From assembly GCA_947589135.1 (NCBI GenBank), contig CANPZT010000014.1, forward strand, positions 1-20,212: a stretch of 20,212 nucleotides of DNA, written 5' to 3'. The translations under genes were made by a program, and so were the position numbers. Of this stretch, positions 14,157 to 20,212 are shown in pieces. This DNA comes from an uncultured Clostridia bacterium (GTDB lineage: Bacteria > Bacillota > Clostridia > TANB77 > CAG-508). The notes under the pieces were generated by a model. The model was not told where the DNA came from, searched no databases, and worked only from the letters and a program-made list of their open reading frames with translations. The first letter of the stretch is position 1; each line of letters opens with the position of its first letter.

Positions 14157-14418
14157 ATTTATTAAGGCAATATATTTCTAAAAAATATTTAATCAAATAT
14201 TGAACTTAAAACTCGAAATATGATATATTGTAGGCAATAATATGACTAAAAATTTAAAATTTAAATTATTGTAACTTTTGCTATTTTACTGCATATTTTT
14301 AATATAGAACAATTATAAATCTAAAAAAAATTACTATAACATATTTATAATTATTAATAGGTTTATAGGTAAATCCTCTTCTAAAAACCTAAATCTATCA
14401 TATAAGGATTGGTTAAAA
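14157..14418 (+). promoter_or_regulatory. Leader region of asd-dapA with a candidate promoter
   Basis: This gene-free stretch contains TTGAAC (14200-14205), an 18-bp spacer and extended -10 TGATATATT (14221-14229), implying a leader of about 180 nt. Two weak structures are visible: CAATAAT/ATTATTG (about 14235 and 14266) and TAGGTTT/AAACCTA (about 14357-14390). The leader length would suit a riboswitch, but it is very AT-rich and lacks the GA-rich conserved core of the lysine riboswitch, and no T-box signature was found. AAGGA (14404-14408) is the ribosome binding site of asd. Confidence 0.4.
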
Positions 14419-15411
14419 ATGAATAAAAACTATAAAGTAGCAATTGTAGGAGCCACTGGTTTGGTTGGCAGAACTGTTTTAAAAGTACTAGAAGAAAGAA
14501 ATCTTTCTTATCTAAATTATATTCTTTTTTGTTCTAATAAATCAGCAGGAACAAAAATAAAATTTTTTGATACAACATATATTGTTTGTGAATTAAATGA
14601 AAATTCTTTTGATGAAGGCTTTGATTTTGCAATTTTCTGTGCAGGAGGTTCAACTTCAGAAAAATATGCACCAATTGCAGCATCTAAAGGGTGCATAGTA
14701 GTTGATAATAGTAGCATATTTAGAATGGAGCCTGAAGTACCATTAGTTGTTCCTGAAGTAAATCCTGAAGATATTTCTAAAAATAAAGGTATTATTGCAA
14801 ATCCTAATTGTTCAACAATTCAAGCTGTTTTACCTTTGAAGGCAATAGATGACAAATACCATATTAAAAGAATCGTTTACTCTACTTATCAAGCAGTTTC
14901 TGGCGCTGGTCGTTTTGGTATTGAAGATTTAGAAAATAAATCTGTTGGAAAAAACTTAAAAAAATTTCCTCATTCTATTTATAATAATTGTATTCCTCAT
15001 ATTGACATATTCATGCCTGATGGATATACTAAAGAAGAACATAAAATGATAAACGAAACAAGAAAAATTTTAAATAAGCCTAATTTGCCTATAACAGCTA
15101 CTACTGTTAGAGTACCAGTTGTAAATTGTCATGGTGAATCAATTAATGTTGAATTAGAAGAAGATTTTGATATTTATGATATTAAAATTTTGCTTCAGAA
15201 TTTTCCTGGTATTATCGTTGTAGATGATCCAGATAAAAACTACTATCCTTTAGCTAGTCAAGCTGATGGAAATGATGAAGTATTTGTTGGAAGAATTAGA
15301 CGAGACTTTAGTGTAAAATATGGTTTGAATTTATGGGTAGTTGCTGACAATTTACGAAAAGGCGCTGCAACAAATGCTGTACAAATTCTAGAAAAATTAA
15401 TAGAAAATTAG
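14419..15411 (+). CDS. asd: Aspartate-semialdehyde dehydrogenase
   Basis: Asd reduces aspartyl phosphate to aspartate semialdehyde with NADPH, the branch point to lysine/diaminopimelate, threonine and methionine. The 330-residue protein shows the dinucleotide loop VGATGLVG (10-17), CAGGSTS, and catalytic Cys131 in ANPNCSTIQ. It also shows YQAVSGAGRFGIEDLE (157-172) and the substrate/proton-transfer pair Arg231 and His238 in RVPVVNCHGES. The length and motif order are normal. The start ATG is 10 nt behind AAGGA. It is followed after 45 bp by dapA, the next enzyme, so the operon channels semialdehyde into diaminopimelate for cell wall and, in spore formers, dipicolinate. Confidence 0.97.
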   Translation: MNKNYKVAIVGATGLVGRTVLKVLEERNLSYLNYILFCSNKSAGTKIKFFDTTYIVCELNENSFDEGFDFAIFCAGGSTSEKYAPIAASKGCIVVDNSSIFRMEPEVPLVVPEVNPEDISKNKGIIANPNCSTIQAVLPLKAIDDKYHIKRIVYSTYQAVSGAGRFGIEDLENKSVGKNLKKFPHSIYNNCIPHIDIFMPDGYTKEEHKMINETRKILNKPNLPITATTVRVPVVNCHGESINVELEEDFDIYDIKILLQNFPGIIVVDDPDKNYYPLASQADGNDEVFVGRIRRDFSVKYGLNLWVVADNLRKGAATNAVQILEKLIEN

Positions 15412-15414
15412 GTT

Positions 15415-15442
15415 TTTTACAATTATCGAAATAATTGTAAAA
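15415..15442 (+). other. Perfect hairpin between asd and dapA
   Basis: TTTTACAATTAT (15415-15426), loop CGAA and ATAATTGTAAAA (15431-15442) form a fully paired 12-bp stem. It starts 4 bp after the asd stop and ends 2 bp before the dapA AAGGAGG site (15445-15451). No T-run follows, so it is not a standard terminator. It may be an mRNA processing or stability element setting the asd:dapA ratio. Confidence 0.7.
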
Positions 15443-15456
15443 GTAAGGAGGATTTT

Positions 15457-16335
15457 ATGAAACAAATTCTATTTAAAGGTTGTGGTACTGCAATTGCCAC
15501 TCCATTTAATGAACAAGGAGTAAATCTTACTGAATTTAAAAGACTATTAGATTTTCAAATTTCTAATCATGTAGATGCCATTATTGTTTGTGGTACTACT
15601 GGCGAATCTTCAACTATGACAAAACAAGAAAAAATTGACTTAATTACATGTGCTGTTAAGACATCTAATAAAAAAGTTCCTATTATTGTTGGAACTGGTT
15701 CTAATAATACAGAACAAGCAATTGAAAATAGTAAACTTGCAGAAAGTTTAGGAGCTGATGGATTATTAGTAGTTACTCCATATTATAATAAATGTACACA
15801 AGATGGTCTAATAACTCATTACAAAGCAATTGCCGAAAGTGTTTCTATTCCTATTATTTTATATAGTGTACCTAGTAGAACAGGTGTTAATATTGAACCT
15901 AAAACTTGTTTAGAACTTTCTAAAATTCCCAACATTGTTGCAATTAAAGAAGCAAGTGGAAATATCTCTCAAGTTGCAAAAATTGCTAGCTTATGTGGAG
16001 ATAATTTAAATATATATTCTGGTAATGATGACCAAATTGTTCCTATCCTATCACTGGGTGGAATGGGTGTTATATCTGTTCTTTCTAATATAAAACCAGA
16101 ACTTACGCATAATATGGTTCAATCTTTCTTTGATGGTAATATAGAAACAGCTAGAAAATTACAATTGGATTCTCTTCCTCTTATCAATTTATTATTTTCA
16201 GAGGTTAATCCAATCCCTGTAAAAGCTGCTTTAAATATACTTGGATTTAACTTTGGAAATCCTCGACTTCCTTTAACTCCTATTTCTAGTAAAAATCTGG
16301 AATTGTTAAAAGAAGCATTGTCTATGAATTATTAG
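15457..16335 (+). CDS. dapA: 4-hydroxy-tetrahydrodipicolinate synthase
   Basis: DapA condenses pyruvate with aspartate semialdehyde. The 292-residue TIM-barrel protein shows CGTTGESSTM (catalytic Thr47/Thr48 region) and GTGSNNTEQAIE. LLVVTPYYNKCTQDGL follows, then ILYSVPSRTG with Tyr136 and Arg141 (family consensus LYNVPSRTG, Asn replaced by Ser), then Schiff-base Lys164 in NIVAIKEASGN. YSGNDDQ and GGMGVISVLSN are further downstream. The length is typical. AAGGAGG lies 5 nt before the ATG. It is the second gene of the asd-dapA pair; dapB is not in the window. The product also feeds dipicolinic acid synthesis in spores, which fits the germination genes elsewhere in the window. Confidence 0.97.
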   Translation: MKQILFKGCGTAIATPFNEQGVNLTEFKRLLDFQISNHVDAIIVCGTTGESSTMTKQEKIDLITCAVKTSNKKVPIIVGTGSNNTEQAIENSKLAESLGADGLLVVTPYYNKCTQDGLITHYKAIAESVSIPIILYSVPSRTGVNIEPKTCLELSKIPNIVAIKEASGNISQVAKIASLCGDNLNIYSGNDDQIVPILSLGGMGVISVLSNIKPELTHNMVQSFFDGNIETARKLQLDSLPLINLLFSEVNPIPVKAALNILGFNFGNPRLPLTPISSKNLELLKEALSMNY

Positions 16336-16346
16336 TATGATATAAT
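16318..16346 (+). promoter_or_regulatory. Predicted promoter of the HD-domain gene
   Basis: TTGTCT (16318-16323), a 17-bp spacer and extended -10 TGATATAAT (16338-16346) overlap the last codons of dapA. They would give a leader of about 35 nt to the HD-domain gene. Confidence 0.6.
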
Positions 16347-16386
16347 AAAATGGAATTACATATGAATAAAAGAAGGTTATTTATAA

Positions 16387-16920
16387 ATGAAACAACAATT
16401 AAAAATACAAATAGATAATAATAAAGAATTTCAAGAAATTATTAAAGAACTAATTACAAATGAAACTGTTCAACAAATGAAAAATTATAGGCAACATTAT
16501 GAAACAACTTGTTTTGAACATTGCTATATTGCTGCATATTACTGCTATATAATTTGTAAAAAATATAATTTAGATTATAAATCAGCAACACGAGCTGCTA
16601 TGCTTCATGATTTATTTTTATATGATTGGAGAGTAAAAGATGGTCGAAAGGGCTTTCATGCATTTACTCATGGAAAGCTAGCTTGTAAAAATGCTTCTGA
16701 ACTTTTCGATTTAAATGAAAAAGAAAAAGATATTATTATAAAGCATATGTGGCCTGTAACTATTTCTTTTCCAAAATCAATTGAAGGTTTTATTTTAACT
16801 TTTGTTGACAAATATTGTGCTACATCAGAATCTATACAAGTTATGAAAGCAAGATTATTTATGAAAAGAGCTTTTCGTTATGCTTATTTATGTTTAAGTT
16901 TATTTATTATTAAGATATAG
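16387..16920 (+). CDS. HD-domain (metal-dependent phosphohydrolase) protein
   Basis: This 177-residue cytosolic protein has the HD-superfamily metal site: His45 in CFEHCYIAAYYCY, the HD doublet His74-Asp75 in AAMLHDLFLYDWR, and a distal Asp141 in ILTFVDKYCA. His91, His95 and His120 (FHAFTHG, IIKHMWP) add to a probable metal centre. HD enzymes of this size act on nucleotides or other phosphoesters; the substrate cannot be deduced. The C-terminal hydrophobic stretch (RAFRYAYLCLSLFIIKI) may be a buried helix or associate with the membrane. Only AAGAAGG about 10 nt before the ATG serves as ribosome binding site. It has its own promoter inside the dapA end, so it need not be functionally linked to lysine synthesis. 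Confidence 0.85.
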   Translation: MKQQLKIQIDNNKEFQEIIKELITNETVQQMKNYRQHYETTCFEHCYIAAYYCYIICKKYNLDYKSATRAAMLHDLFLYDWRVKDGRKGFHAFTHGKLACKNASELFDLNEKEKDIIIKHMWPVTISFPKSIEGFILTFVDKYCATSESIQVMKARLFMKRAFRYAYLCLSLFIIKI

Positions 16921-17042
16921 ATAAACAATCTAAAGTAATTGATAAATCTCAAAAACATTAAAAAAAGATAAAACCATACTTTTGTTGACACAAGAAAGAA
17001 ACTTGAACATCAAAAAAGAAAAAGATTTTATTTTATAAAGAT

Positions 17043-17079
17043 AAAAGCACTACTACAAAATACATAGCAGTGCTTTTTT
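17043..17079. terminator. Bidirectional intrinsic terminator
   Basis: AAAAGCACT (17043-17051) with CTA pairs with TAG and AGTGCTTTTTT (to 17079) across one A-C mismatch. The T-run on the plus strand serves the HD-domain gene; on the minus strand TTTTATCTTT follows and could serve the sigma factor gene. The rest of 16921-17151 holds no recognisable gene. Confidence 0.8.
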
Positions 17080-17151
17080 GGTATCTTAATTTTTTTATCA
17101 TATTTTTGTACTTTTATTTTACCCGACTTTCTATTCAGCTTTAGAAATAAA

Positions 17152-17964
17152 CTACATACTGAAATTATCAATTTTTTGAATAATCTGAGCAATGAAAGCA
17201 AATGACTCTAGCTGAGCAGGCATGTAAATTATAATCTGTTCTCCATTACAATTCACTTTAAAGTCTGATAATTTTTCAACTGATATTAGATTTTGAAAAG
17301 GCGTTGCAAAAATTTTATTGAATTTGTTACCTTCTTTAGATGAAAAAGAAATTCTGTATTCATCTCCTATTATTGTCATAGAAAACACCTCTTTATAATG
17401 CACTTGTTCACTTGCAATTTTTTGAACTTTTTGAATAGCTTGTGCTTCGATTCTTGAGACATAACCTTGAGATATATTCAATTTCTCAGCAATCTCTTTC
17501 TGTGGAACATCTGCTATTTTATAGAGAAGTATTATTCTGTGCTTTTCTTCTAGACAATTTAAAATGATACTAACTACTTTAATGAACTCTTCTCTTTCTA
17601 TTATTTTCTCAACAAAATTAGAACTAGAATCTACAATCGTATCTACCAAAGTAAGTTCATTATCGTCATCATCATTTCCGATAGGCTCATCAATAGAAAT
17701 ATTACCTACACATATATTAGCTTTTCTATAATGCATAAAAATTTCATTATTTATACACCGTGAAGCATATGTTCCAAAAGTAATATTTTTAGATTCATCA
17801 AAAGTAATAGCAGCTTTTACTAATCCAATTGTACCTATAGAAACAAGATCTTCATAATCTGAAGAATTTGAGGTTACTTTCCACAATTTCTGTACTAAAT
17901 AATAAACTAGACCCTGATTGTCTAAAACAAGGTGTTCATTATCACTACTAAGTTTCATACACAT
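17152..17964 (-). CDS. Sigma-70 family RNA polymerase sigma factor (SigE/SigK-like) with a C-terminal extension
   Basis: The 270-residue protein has sigma region 2 at about 13-82: LVYYLVQKLWKV..., DYEDLVSIGTIGLVKAA, FGTYASRCINNEI, the core-binding and -10 recognition helices. A linker with SIDEPIGNDDDDNELTLVD follows, typical of sporulation sigma factors, then region 4 at about 136-182 (CLEEKHRIILLY...PQKEIAEKLNISQGYVSRIE), the -35-binding helix-turn-helix. Region 3 is reduced. Beyond residue 190 is an extra domain of about 80 residues (FSMTIIGDEYRISFSSKEGN...FAFIAQIIQKIDNFSM) absent from SigE, SigF, SigG and SigK. AAAGGAG lies 7 nt upstream of ATG 17964. No anti-sigma gene is adjacent. The regulon is unknown. 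Confidence 0.88.
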   Translation of the reverse strand: MCMKLSSDNEHLVLDNQGLVYYLVQKLWKVTSNSSDYEDLVSIGTIGLVKAAITFDESKNITFGTYASRCINNEIFMHYRKANICVGNISIDEPIGNDDDDNELTLVDTIVDSSSNFVEKIIEREEFIKVVSIILNCLEEKHRIILLYKIADVPQKEIAEKLNISQGYVSRIEAQAIQKVQKIASEQVHYKEVFSMTIIGDEYRISFSSKEGNKFNKIFATPFQNLISVEKLSDFKVNCNGEQIIIYMPAQLESFAFIAQIIQKIDNFSM

Positions 17965-18057
17965 AAAGTAACTCCTTTCTGTATTGATATTAGTTTAAAG
18001 CTAAAAAAATTAAAATACCACCTCTAAAATTCTACAAGGCTATAGCCCATGCTATAT

Positions 18058-18086
18058 ATTTTATCACAATTTTACAATAATTTCAA
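18058..18086 (-). promoter_or_regulatory. Predicted promoter and leader of the sigma factor gene
   Basis: On the minus strand there is TTGAAA (18081-18086), a 17-bp spacer and TAAAAT (18058-18063) with TG in the extended position. The leader of about 90 nt to the ATG contains the hairpin TATAGC-ATGG-GCTATA and an AGAGGTGG site after a possible 8-codon frame (MGYSLVEF); its use is unproven. Confidence 0.5.
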
Positions 18087-18133
18087 ATTTTTATAAAATT
18101 TAATAAGTGAATTATCATAATAACCACAAAAAA

Positions 18134-18159
18134 AACCACCATAAAATCTTTTGGTGGTT
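18134..18159 (-). terminator. Intrinsic terminator of the surface protein gene
   Basis: On the minus strand AACCACCA (18152-18159) and TGGTGGTT (18134-18141) pair in an 8-bp stem followed by a T-run. The TAA stop of the gene (18158-18160) lies partly within the stem. Confidence 0.85.
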
Positions 18160-19522
18160 ACTTTATATCTTTATAATTATTATACTTTCTATACATAATT
18201 ATTACAATTAATATTATTGCTATAATACTAGTTGTTATTATTACAATATTCTCTCCCGTTTGTGGCAATATTCTATTAGCCGTAGTACTATCTAATACCT
18301 TTTCAGATGCACTTTCTTTATTAATTACAGTGACACTACAAGTAGCTTTTTGGGTACCATCTGTATTTGAAACAGTTATTGCTGCAGAGCCAATCCCTTT
18401 TGCAGTAATTTTTCCATTTTCTACACTTACAATATTTGAATTACTACTAGACCATAATAAATCTTTATCAGTAGCATTATTTGGCAAAATAGTAGCAACA
18501 AGTGTTTCTGTATCTCCAATATATAATGATATTGATGATTTATTTAAGAAAATTGATGTTATTGGAATTATAGTAGGTTCTGTAGAAGTTTCTTTTTTTA
18601 TTACCGTTACATTACAAGTATCTTTGTATTTACCATCTTCTGTTGAAACAGTAATTATAGTATTTCCAATACTTCTTGCTGTTATTTTTCCATTTTCAAC
18701 AATTGCGACATTTTCATTACTGCTAGACCATCTTACTTTTGTAGATGAATCCATTTCAATAAAACTAACTGTTAAAGTTTCACTTTCATTTTCTTTTAGT
18801 GATAATTCATTTTTATTCAAATGGATAGCCCCCATTGTTGTTATAGGAGGTTCTTCACTACTATCTATAGTTCTAAATTCTATTCCTTTCTTTTGTGCAT
18901 ATGTTTGAGTTGTAGAACCTTCGTTTCCATATAAAATTAAATCAGAAGAACAAAGTTCAAAAACATTTGTATCATAATTATTATTATAATATTCTAAATT
19001 ATCATTATAAATATACACTTTTTTAAGGCTTTTGCATCCTCTAAATTCACTACCAATAAATTTTTGTATATTTTTAGGAATAATTATTTCTTTAATACCC
19101 GTATCTATAAAACATCCCTGATTTATGAAAGTTAAATTAGATGGAATATTAATATTATTTAAATTTTTGCAACCTATAAATACTTGCCAATCCATATATG
19201 TTAAACTTTCTGGTAAAATAACATTTTCTAGATTTTCACATTCACAGAAAGCCCATCCTCCAATTGTTGTTATTCCTTCACTAACTACAATATTTTTTAT
19301 TTTACTATGTTCAAAAGCATGAGCTCCAATAGCTACAACATTATGCCCATCTATTGTACTTGGAATTGTTAAATCGCTTTTCGAACCATTATATGCTGTT
19401 ATCGTAGCATTTCCATTAGTATCAAGAGTATAAGTGAAATCAGAAGCTCCATACGACTTTATAGTAAATACTACTATAATAAATAAACTAATTAATAAAA
19501 TTTTATATATATTTTTTACCAT
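18158..19522 (-). CDS. Cell-wall-anchored surface protein: BspA-type LRR, two Big_2 domains, LPQTG
   Basis: The 454-residue exported protein is modular. A signal peptide (KNIYKILLISLFIIVVFTIKS, cleavage near SYGA) is followed by a BspA/LRR_5 region (about 45-225) with repeats such as LTIPSTIDGHNVVAIGAHAF, IVVSEGITTIGGWAFCEC, VILPESLTYMDWQVFIGC and INIPSNL. Two bacterial Ig-like (Big_2) domains follow, each with the WSSSN...VENGKITA-x-x-G-x-x-x-ITVS signature. The sortase signal is LPQTG (419-423), a hydrophobic helix and a YRKYNNYKDIK tail. It should be covalently attached to peptidoglycan by sortase A/B-type enzymes. BspA repeats often mediate adhesion, but the ligand is unknown. AAGGAG lies 8 nt upstream of the ATG. 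Neighbours give no functional link. Confidence 0.92.
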   Translation of the reverse strand: MVKNIYKILLISLFIIVVFTIKSYGASDFTYTLDTNGNATITAYNGSKSDLTIPSTIDGHNVVAIGAHAFEHSKIKNIVVSEGITTIGGWAFCECENLENVILPESLTYMDWQVFIGCKNLNNINIPSNLTFINQGCFIDTGIKEIIIPKNIQKFIGSEFRGCKSLKKVYIYNDNLEYYNNNYDTNVFELCSSDLILYGNEGSTTQTYAQKKGIEFRTIDSSEEPPITTMGAIHLNKNELSLKENESETLTVSFIEMDSSTKVRWSSSNENVAIVENGKITARSIGNTIITVSTEDGKYKDTCNVTVIKKETSTEPTIIPITSIFLNKSSISLYIGDTETLVATILPNNATDKDLLWSSSNSNIVSVENGKITAKGIGSAAITVSNTDGTQKATCSVTVINKESASEKVLDSTTANRILPQTGENIVIITTSIIAIILIVIIMYRKYNNYKDIK

Positions 19523-19662
19523 TGTTAATCTCCTTCATTTCTATTCTACAATATAATACAAATTTTTGCAATAAAAACAATTATGTTTTTCATTGAATAG
19601 ATGTTAATGACTTACTTAAAGACATTAGCGACAAATTTTAGATAAAAATTCCTGAAAATTGT

Positions 19663-19692
19663 TTGATAAATATAAAAAAATAATGCTATACT
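19663..19692 (+). promoter_or_regulatory. Promoter of an orphan small transcript
   Basis: TTGATA (19663-19668), an 18-bp spacer and extended -10 TGCTATACT (19684-19692) are followed within about 45 bp by an intrinsic terminator and no protein gene. Confidence 0.5.
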
Positions 19693-19698
19693 AATAAT

Positions 19699-19767
19699 AG
19701 CTTAAGTGAAAGATATCCATTCATGGTAGCAACACTAGATATGTGAGGAGAACACATATCTTTTTTT
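19699..19767 (+). ncRNA. Candidate small RNA or orphan attenuator
   Basis: Between the promoter at 19663-19692 and the terminator at 19737-19767 lies a transcript of roughly 69 nt with no recognised family. It includes a 7-codon frame (MVATLDM, 19723-19746) whose stop falls in the terminator stem, like a leader peptide, but no gene follows on the plus strand. It could be a free small RNA or a leftover attenuator. I do not recognise it as 6S, SRP, tmRNA or a known riboswitch. Confidence 0.4.
19737..19767 (+). terminator. Intrinsic terminator of the orphan transcript
   Basis: AGATATGTG (19737-19745), loop AGGAGAA and CACATATCT (19753-19761) form a perfect 9-bp stem ending in seven T residues. 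The rest of 19523-19931 is AT-rich, without a recognised gene. Confidence 0.85.
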
Positions 19768-19892
19768 ATTCAAAAAAACAGAGCAGGTAGAGAACTGCTT
19801 AATAATTGAATTAAAAGAGAATCAGACTTGCAAACTTGAACTTGTAAAACTTAAATTATAGTTTTTTAGATATTTTTTAGATAAAACAAAAA

Positions 19893-19922
19893 AAGACTTA
19901 AACAAAAAATTCTGTAAGTCTT
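19893..19922 (-). terminator. Intrinsic terminator of the tRNA operon
   Basis: On the minus strand AAGACTTA (19915-19922) pairs with TAAGTCTT (19893-19900), followed by a T-run. It lies 9 bp after the 3' end of tRNA-Phe. Confidence 0.85.
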
Positions 19923-19931
19923 GATTTTACT

Positions 19932-20007
19932 TGGTGGCTTGAAGTGGAATCGAACCACTGACACGGGGATTTTCAGTCCCCTGCTCTACCAACTGAGCTA
20001 TCAAGCC
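19932..20007 (-). tRNA. tRNA-Phe (GAA)
   Basis: The cloverleaf is complete: acceptor GGCTTGA/TCAAGCC, D arm GCTCAGTTGGTAGAGC, and anticodon stem GGGGA/TCCCC with loop CTGAAAA (anticodon GAA). The T arm is GTGG-TTCGATT-CCAC, with discriminator A and an encoded CCA. It is the last gene of a three-tRNA minus-strand cluster. In the 44-bp gap from tRNA-Asp, the minus strand carries GCGC-TTT-GCGC before a T-run, a possible weak internal terminator or processing site. Confidence 0.97.
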
Positions 20008-20051
20008 AAATATATATAAAAAAGCGCAAAGCGCAATTTATTTTTAAAAAA

Positions 20052-20128
20052 TGGCGACCCGGAACGGGCTCGAACCGTCGACCTCTAGCGTGACAGGCTA
20101 GCGTTCTAACCAACTGAACTACCGGGCC
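20052..20128 (-). tRNA. tRNA-Asp (GTC)
   Basis: Acceptor GGCCCGG pairs with CCGGGTC (one G-T pair), the anticodon loop CTGTCAC carries GTC, and the T arm is GACGG-TTCGAGC-CCGTT. The discriminator is G, as required for aspartyl-tRNA synthetase, and CCA is encoded. It lies 9 bp downstream of tRNA-Val. Confidence 0.97.
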
Positions 20129-20137
20129 ATTAAATAA

Positions 20138-20212
20138 TGGTGGTCGCTATAGGGCTCGAACCTATGACCCCCTGCTTGTAAGGCAGATGCTCTCCCAGCT
20201 GAGCTAAGCGAC
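20138..20212 (-). tRNA. tRNA-Val (TAC), lacking one 5' base at the window edge
   Basis: The anticodon loop CTTACAA gives TAC. The T arm ATAGG-TTCGAGC-CCTAT, 3' acceptor strand AGCGACC, discriminator A and encoded CCA are present. The 5' acceptor strand reads GTCGCT up to base 20212; the first G of GGTCGCT must lie just beyond the window. The cluster may continue with more tRNAs upstream. Confidence 0.96.

Noticed and set aside
14230..14418. Possible lysine riboswitch or T-box in the asd-dapA leader
   Set aside because: The length and context fit, but the sequence is almost entirely A/T, with only short weak stems; the conserved lysine-riboswitch core and the T-box motif are absent.
16975..17010. 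Partial copy of the HD-domain gene end (ACTTTTGTTGACA occurs at about 16798 and 16979)
   Set aside because: Only about 13 bases match, and the similarity does not continue on either side; probably coincidence.
18330..18908. 192-codon plus-strand open frame opposite the surface protein
   Set aside because: It mirrors the Big_2 domain region on the other strand; no family resemblance or start signals.
19768..19860. Plus-strand in-frame stretch ending ELKENQTCKLELVKLKL before TAG, resembling a protein C-terminus
   Set aside because: It has no start codon or ribosome binding site, begins after a stop codon just upstream, and overlaps the terminator tail. It may be a gene remnant, but cannot be told from chance in AT-rich DNA.
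20008..20051. GCGC-TTT-GCGC followed by T-run between tRNA-Asp and tRNA-Phe (minus strand) as a full terminator
   Set aside because: The stem is only four base pairs with a three-base loop, and a strong terminator exists after tRNA-Phe; at most a weak pause or processing site.

Overview
The window is strongly AT-rich DNA from a low-GC, endospore-forming, fermentative Firmicute, most likely an uncultured Clostridia lineage. The evidence is the Pta/AckA acetate pathway, a CwlJ-GerQ spore germination pair, ferredoxin-type thioredoxin reductase features, a SigE/SigK-like sigma factor, an LPxTG surface protein, consistently strong AGGAGG-type ribosome binding sites, and tRNA genes that encode their own CCA ends. 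The species cannot be named from the sequence alone.

Layout. Positions 1-5240 are a minus-strand block. Read in the direction of transcription it is an M29 aminopeptidase, a small single-pass membrane protein overlapping trmB, a six-unit DUF4116-type repeat protein, then pta, ackA and the first 74 codons of a second, tandem ackA running off the left edge. pta carries a one-base frameshift near 1734-1738. From 5398 a plus-strand promoter drives an RluA-type pseudouridine synthase. It converges on trxA across a 150-bp imperfect palindrome. trxA, an NADPH-motif-less thioredoxin reductase and ogt form a minus-strand redox/repair group. Upstream of that group lies cwlJ-gerQ, separated by a repeat-like element that shares a GTCCCCA motif with the first palindrome. 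A divergent YcxB-like membrane protein follows on the plus strand.

Positions 9996-12095 hold a two-gene plus-strand operon of a radical SAM/HhH protein and its DUF4130/TIGR03915-type partner. These are a functionally uncharacterised DNA modification or repair pair. The promoter overlaps a near-consensus LexA/SOS-box-like palindrome. I regard this as the most interesting unit in the window. dxr meets it tail to tail with a 4-bp overlap, followed by a UMPH-1-type HAD nucleotidase, both on the minus strand. asd and dapA (diaminopimelate/lysine pathway) run on the plus strand with a perfect 12-bp hairpin between them, and an HD-domain protein under its own promoter follows.

The right end contains a sigma factor with an unusual C-terminal extension, a BspA-LRR/Big_2/LPQTG surface protein, an orphan promoter-plus-terminator unit (candidate small RNA of about 70 nt), and three minus-strand tRNA genes (Val, Asp, Phe) with a terminator. 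No CRISPR array, phage module or insertion-sequence transposase gene was seen.
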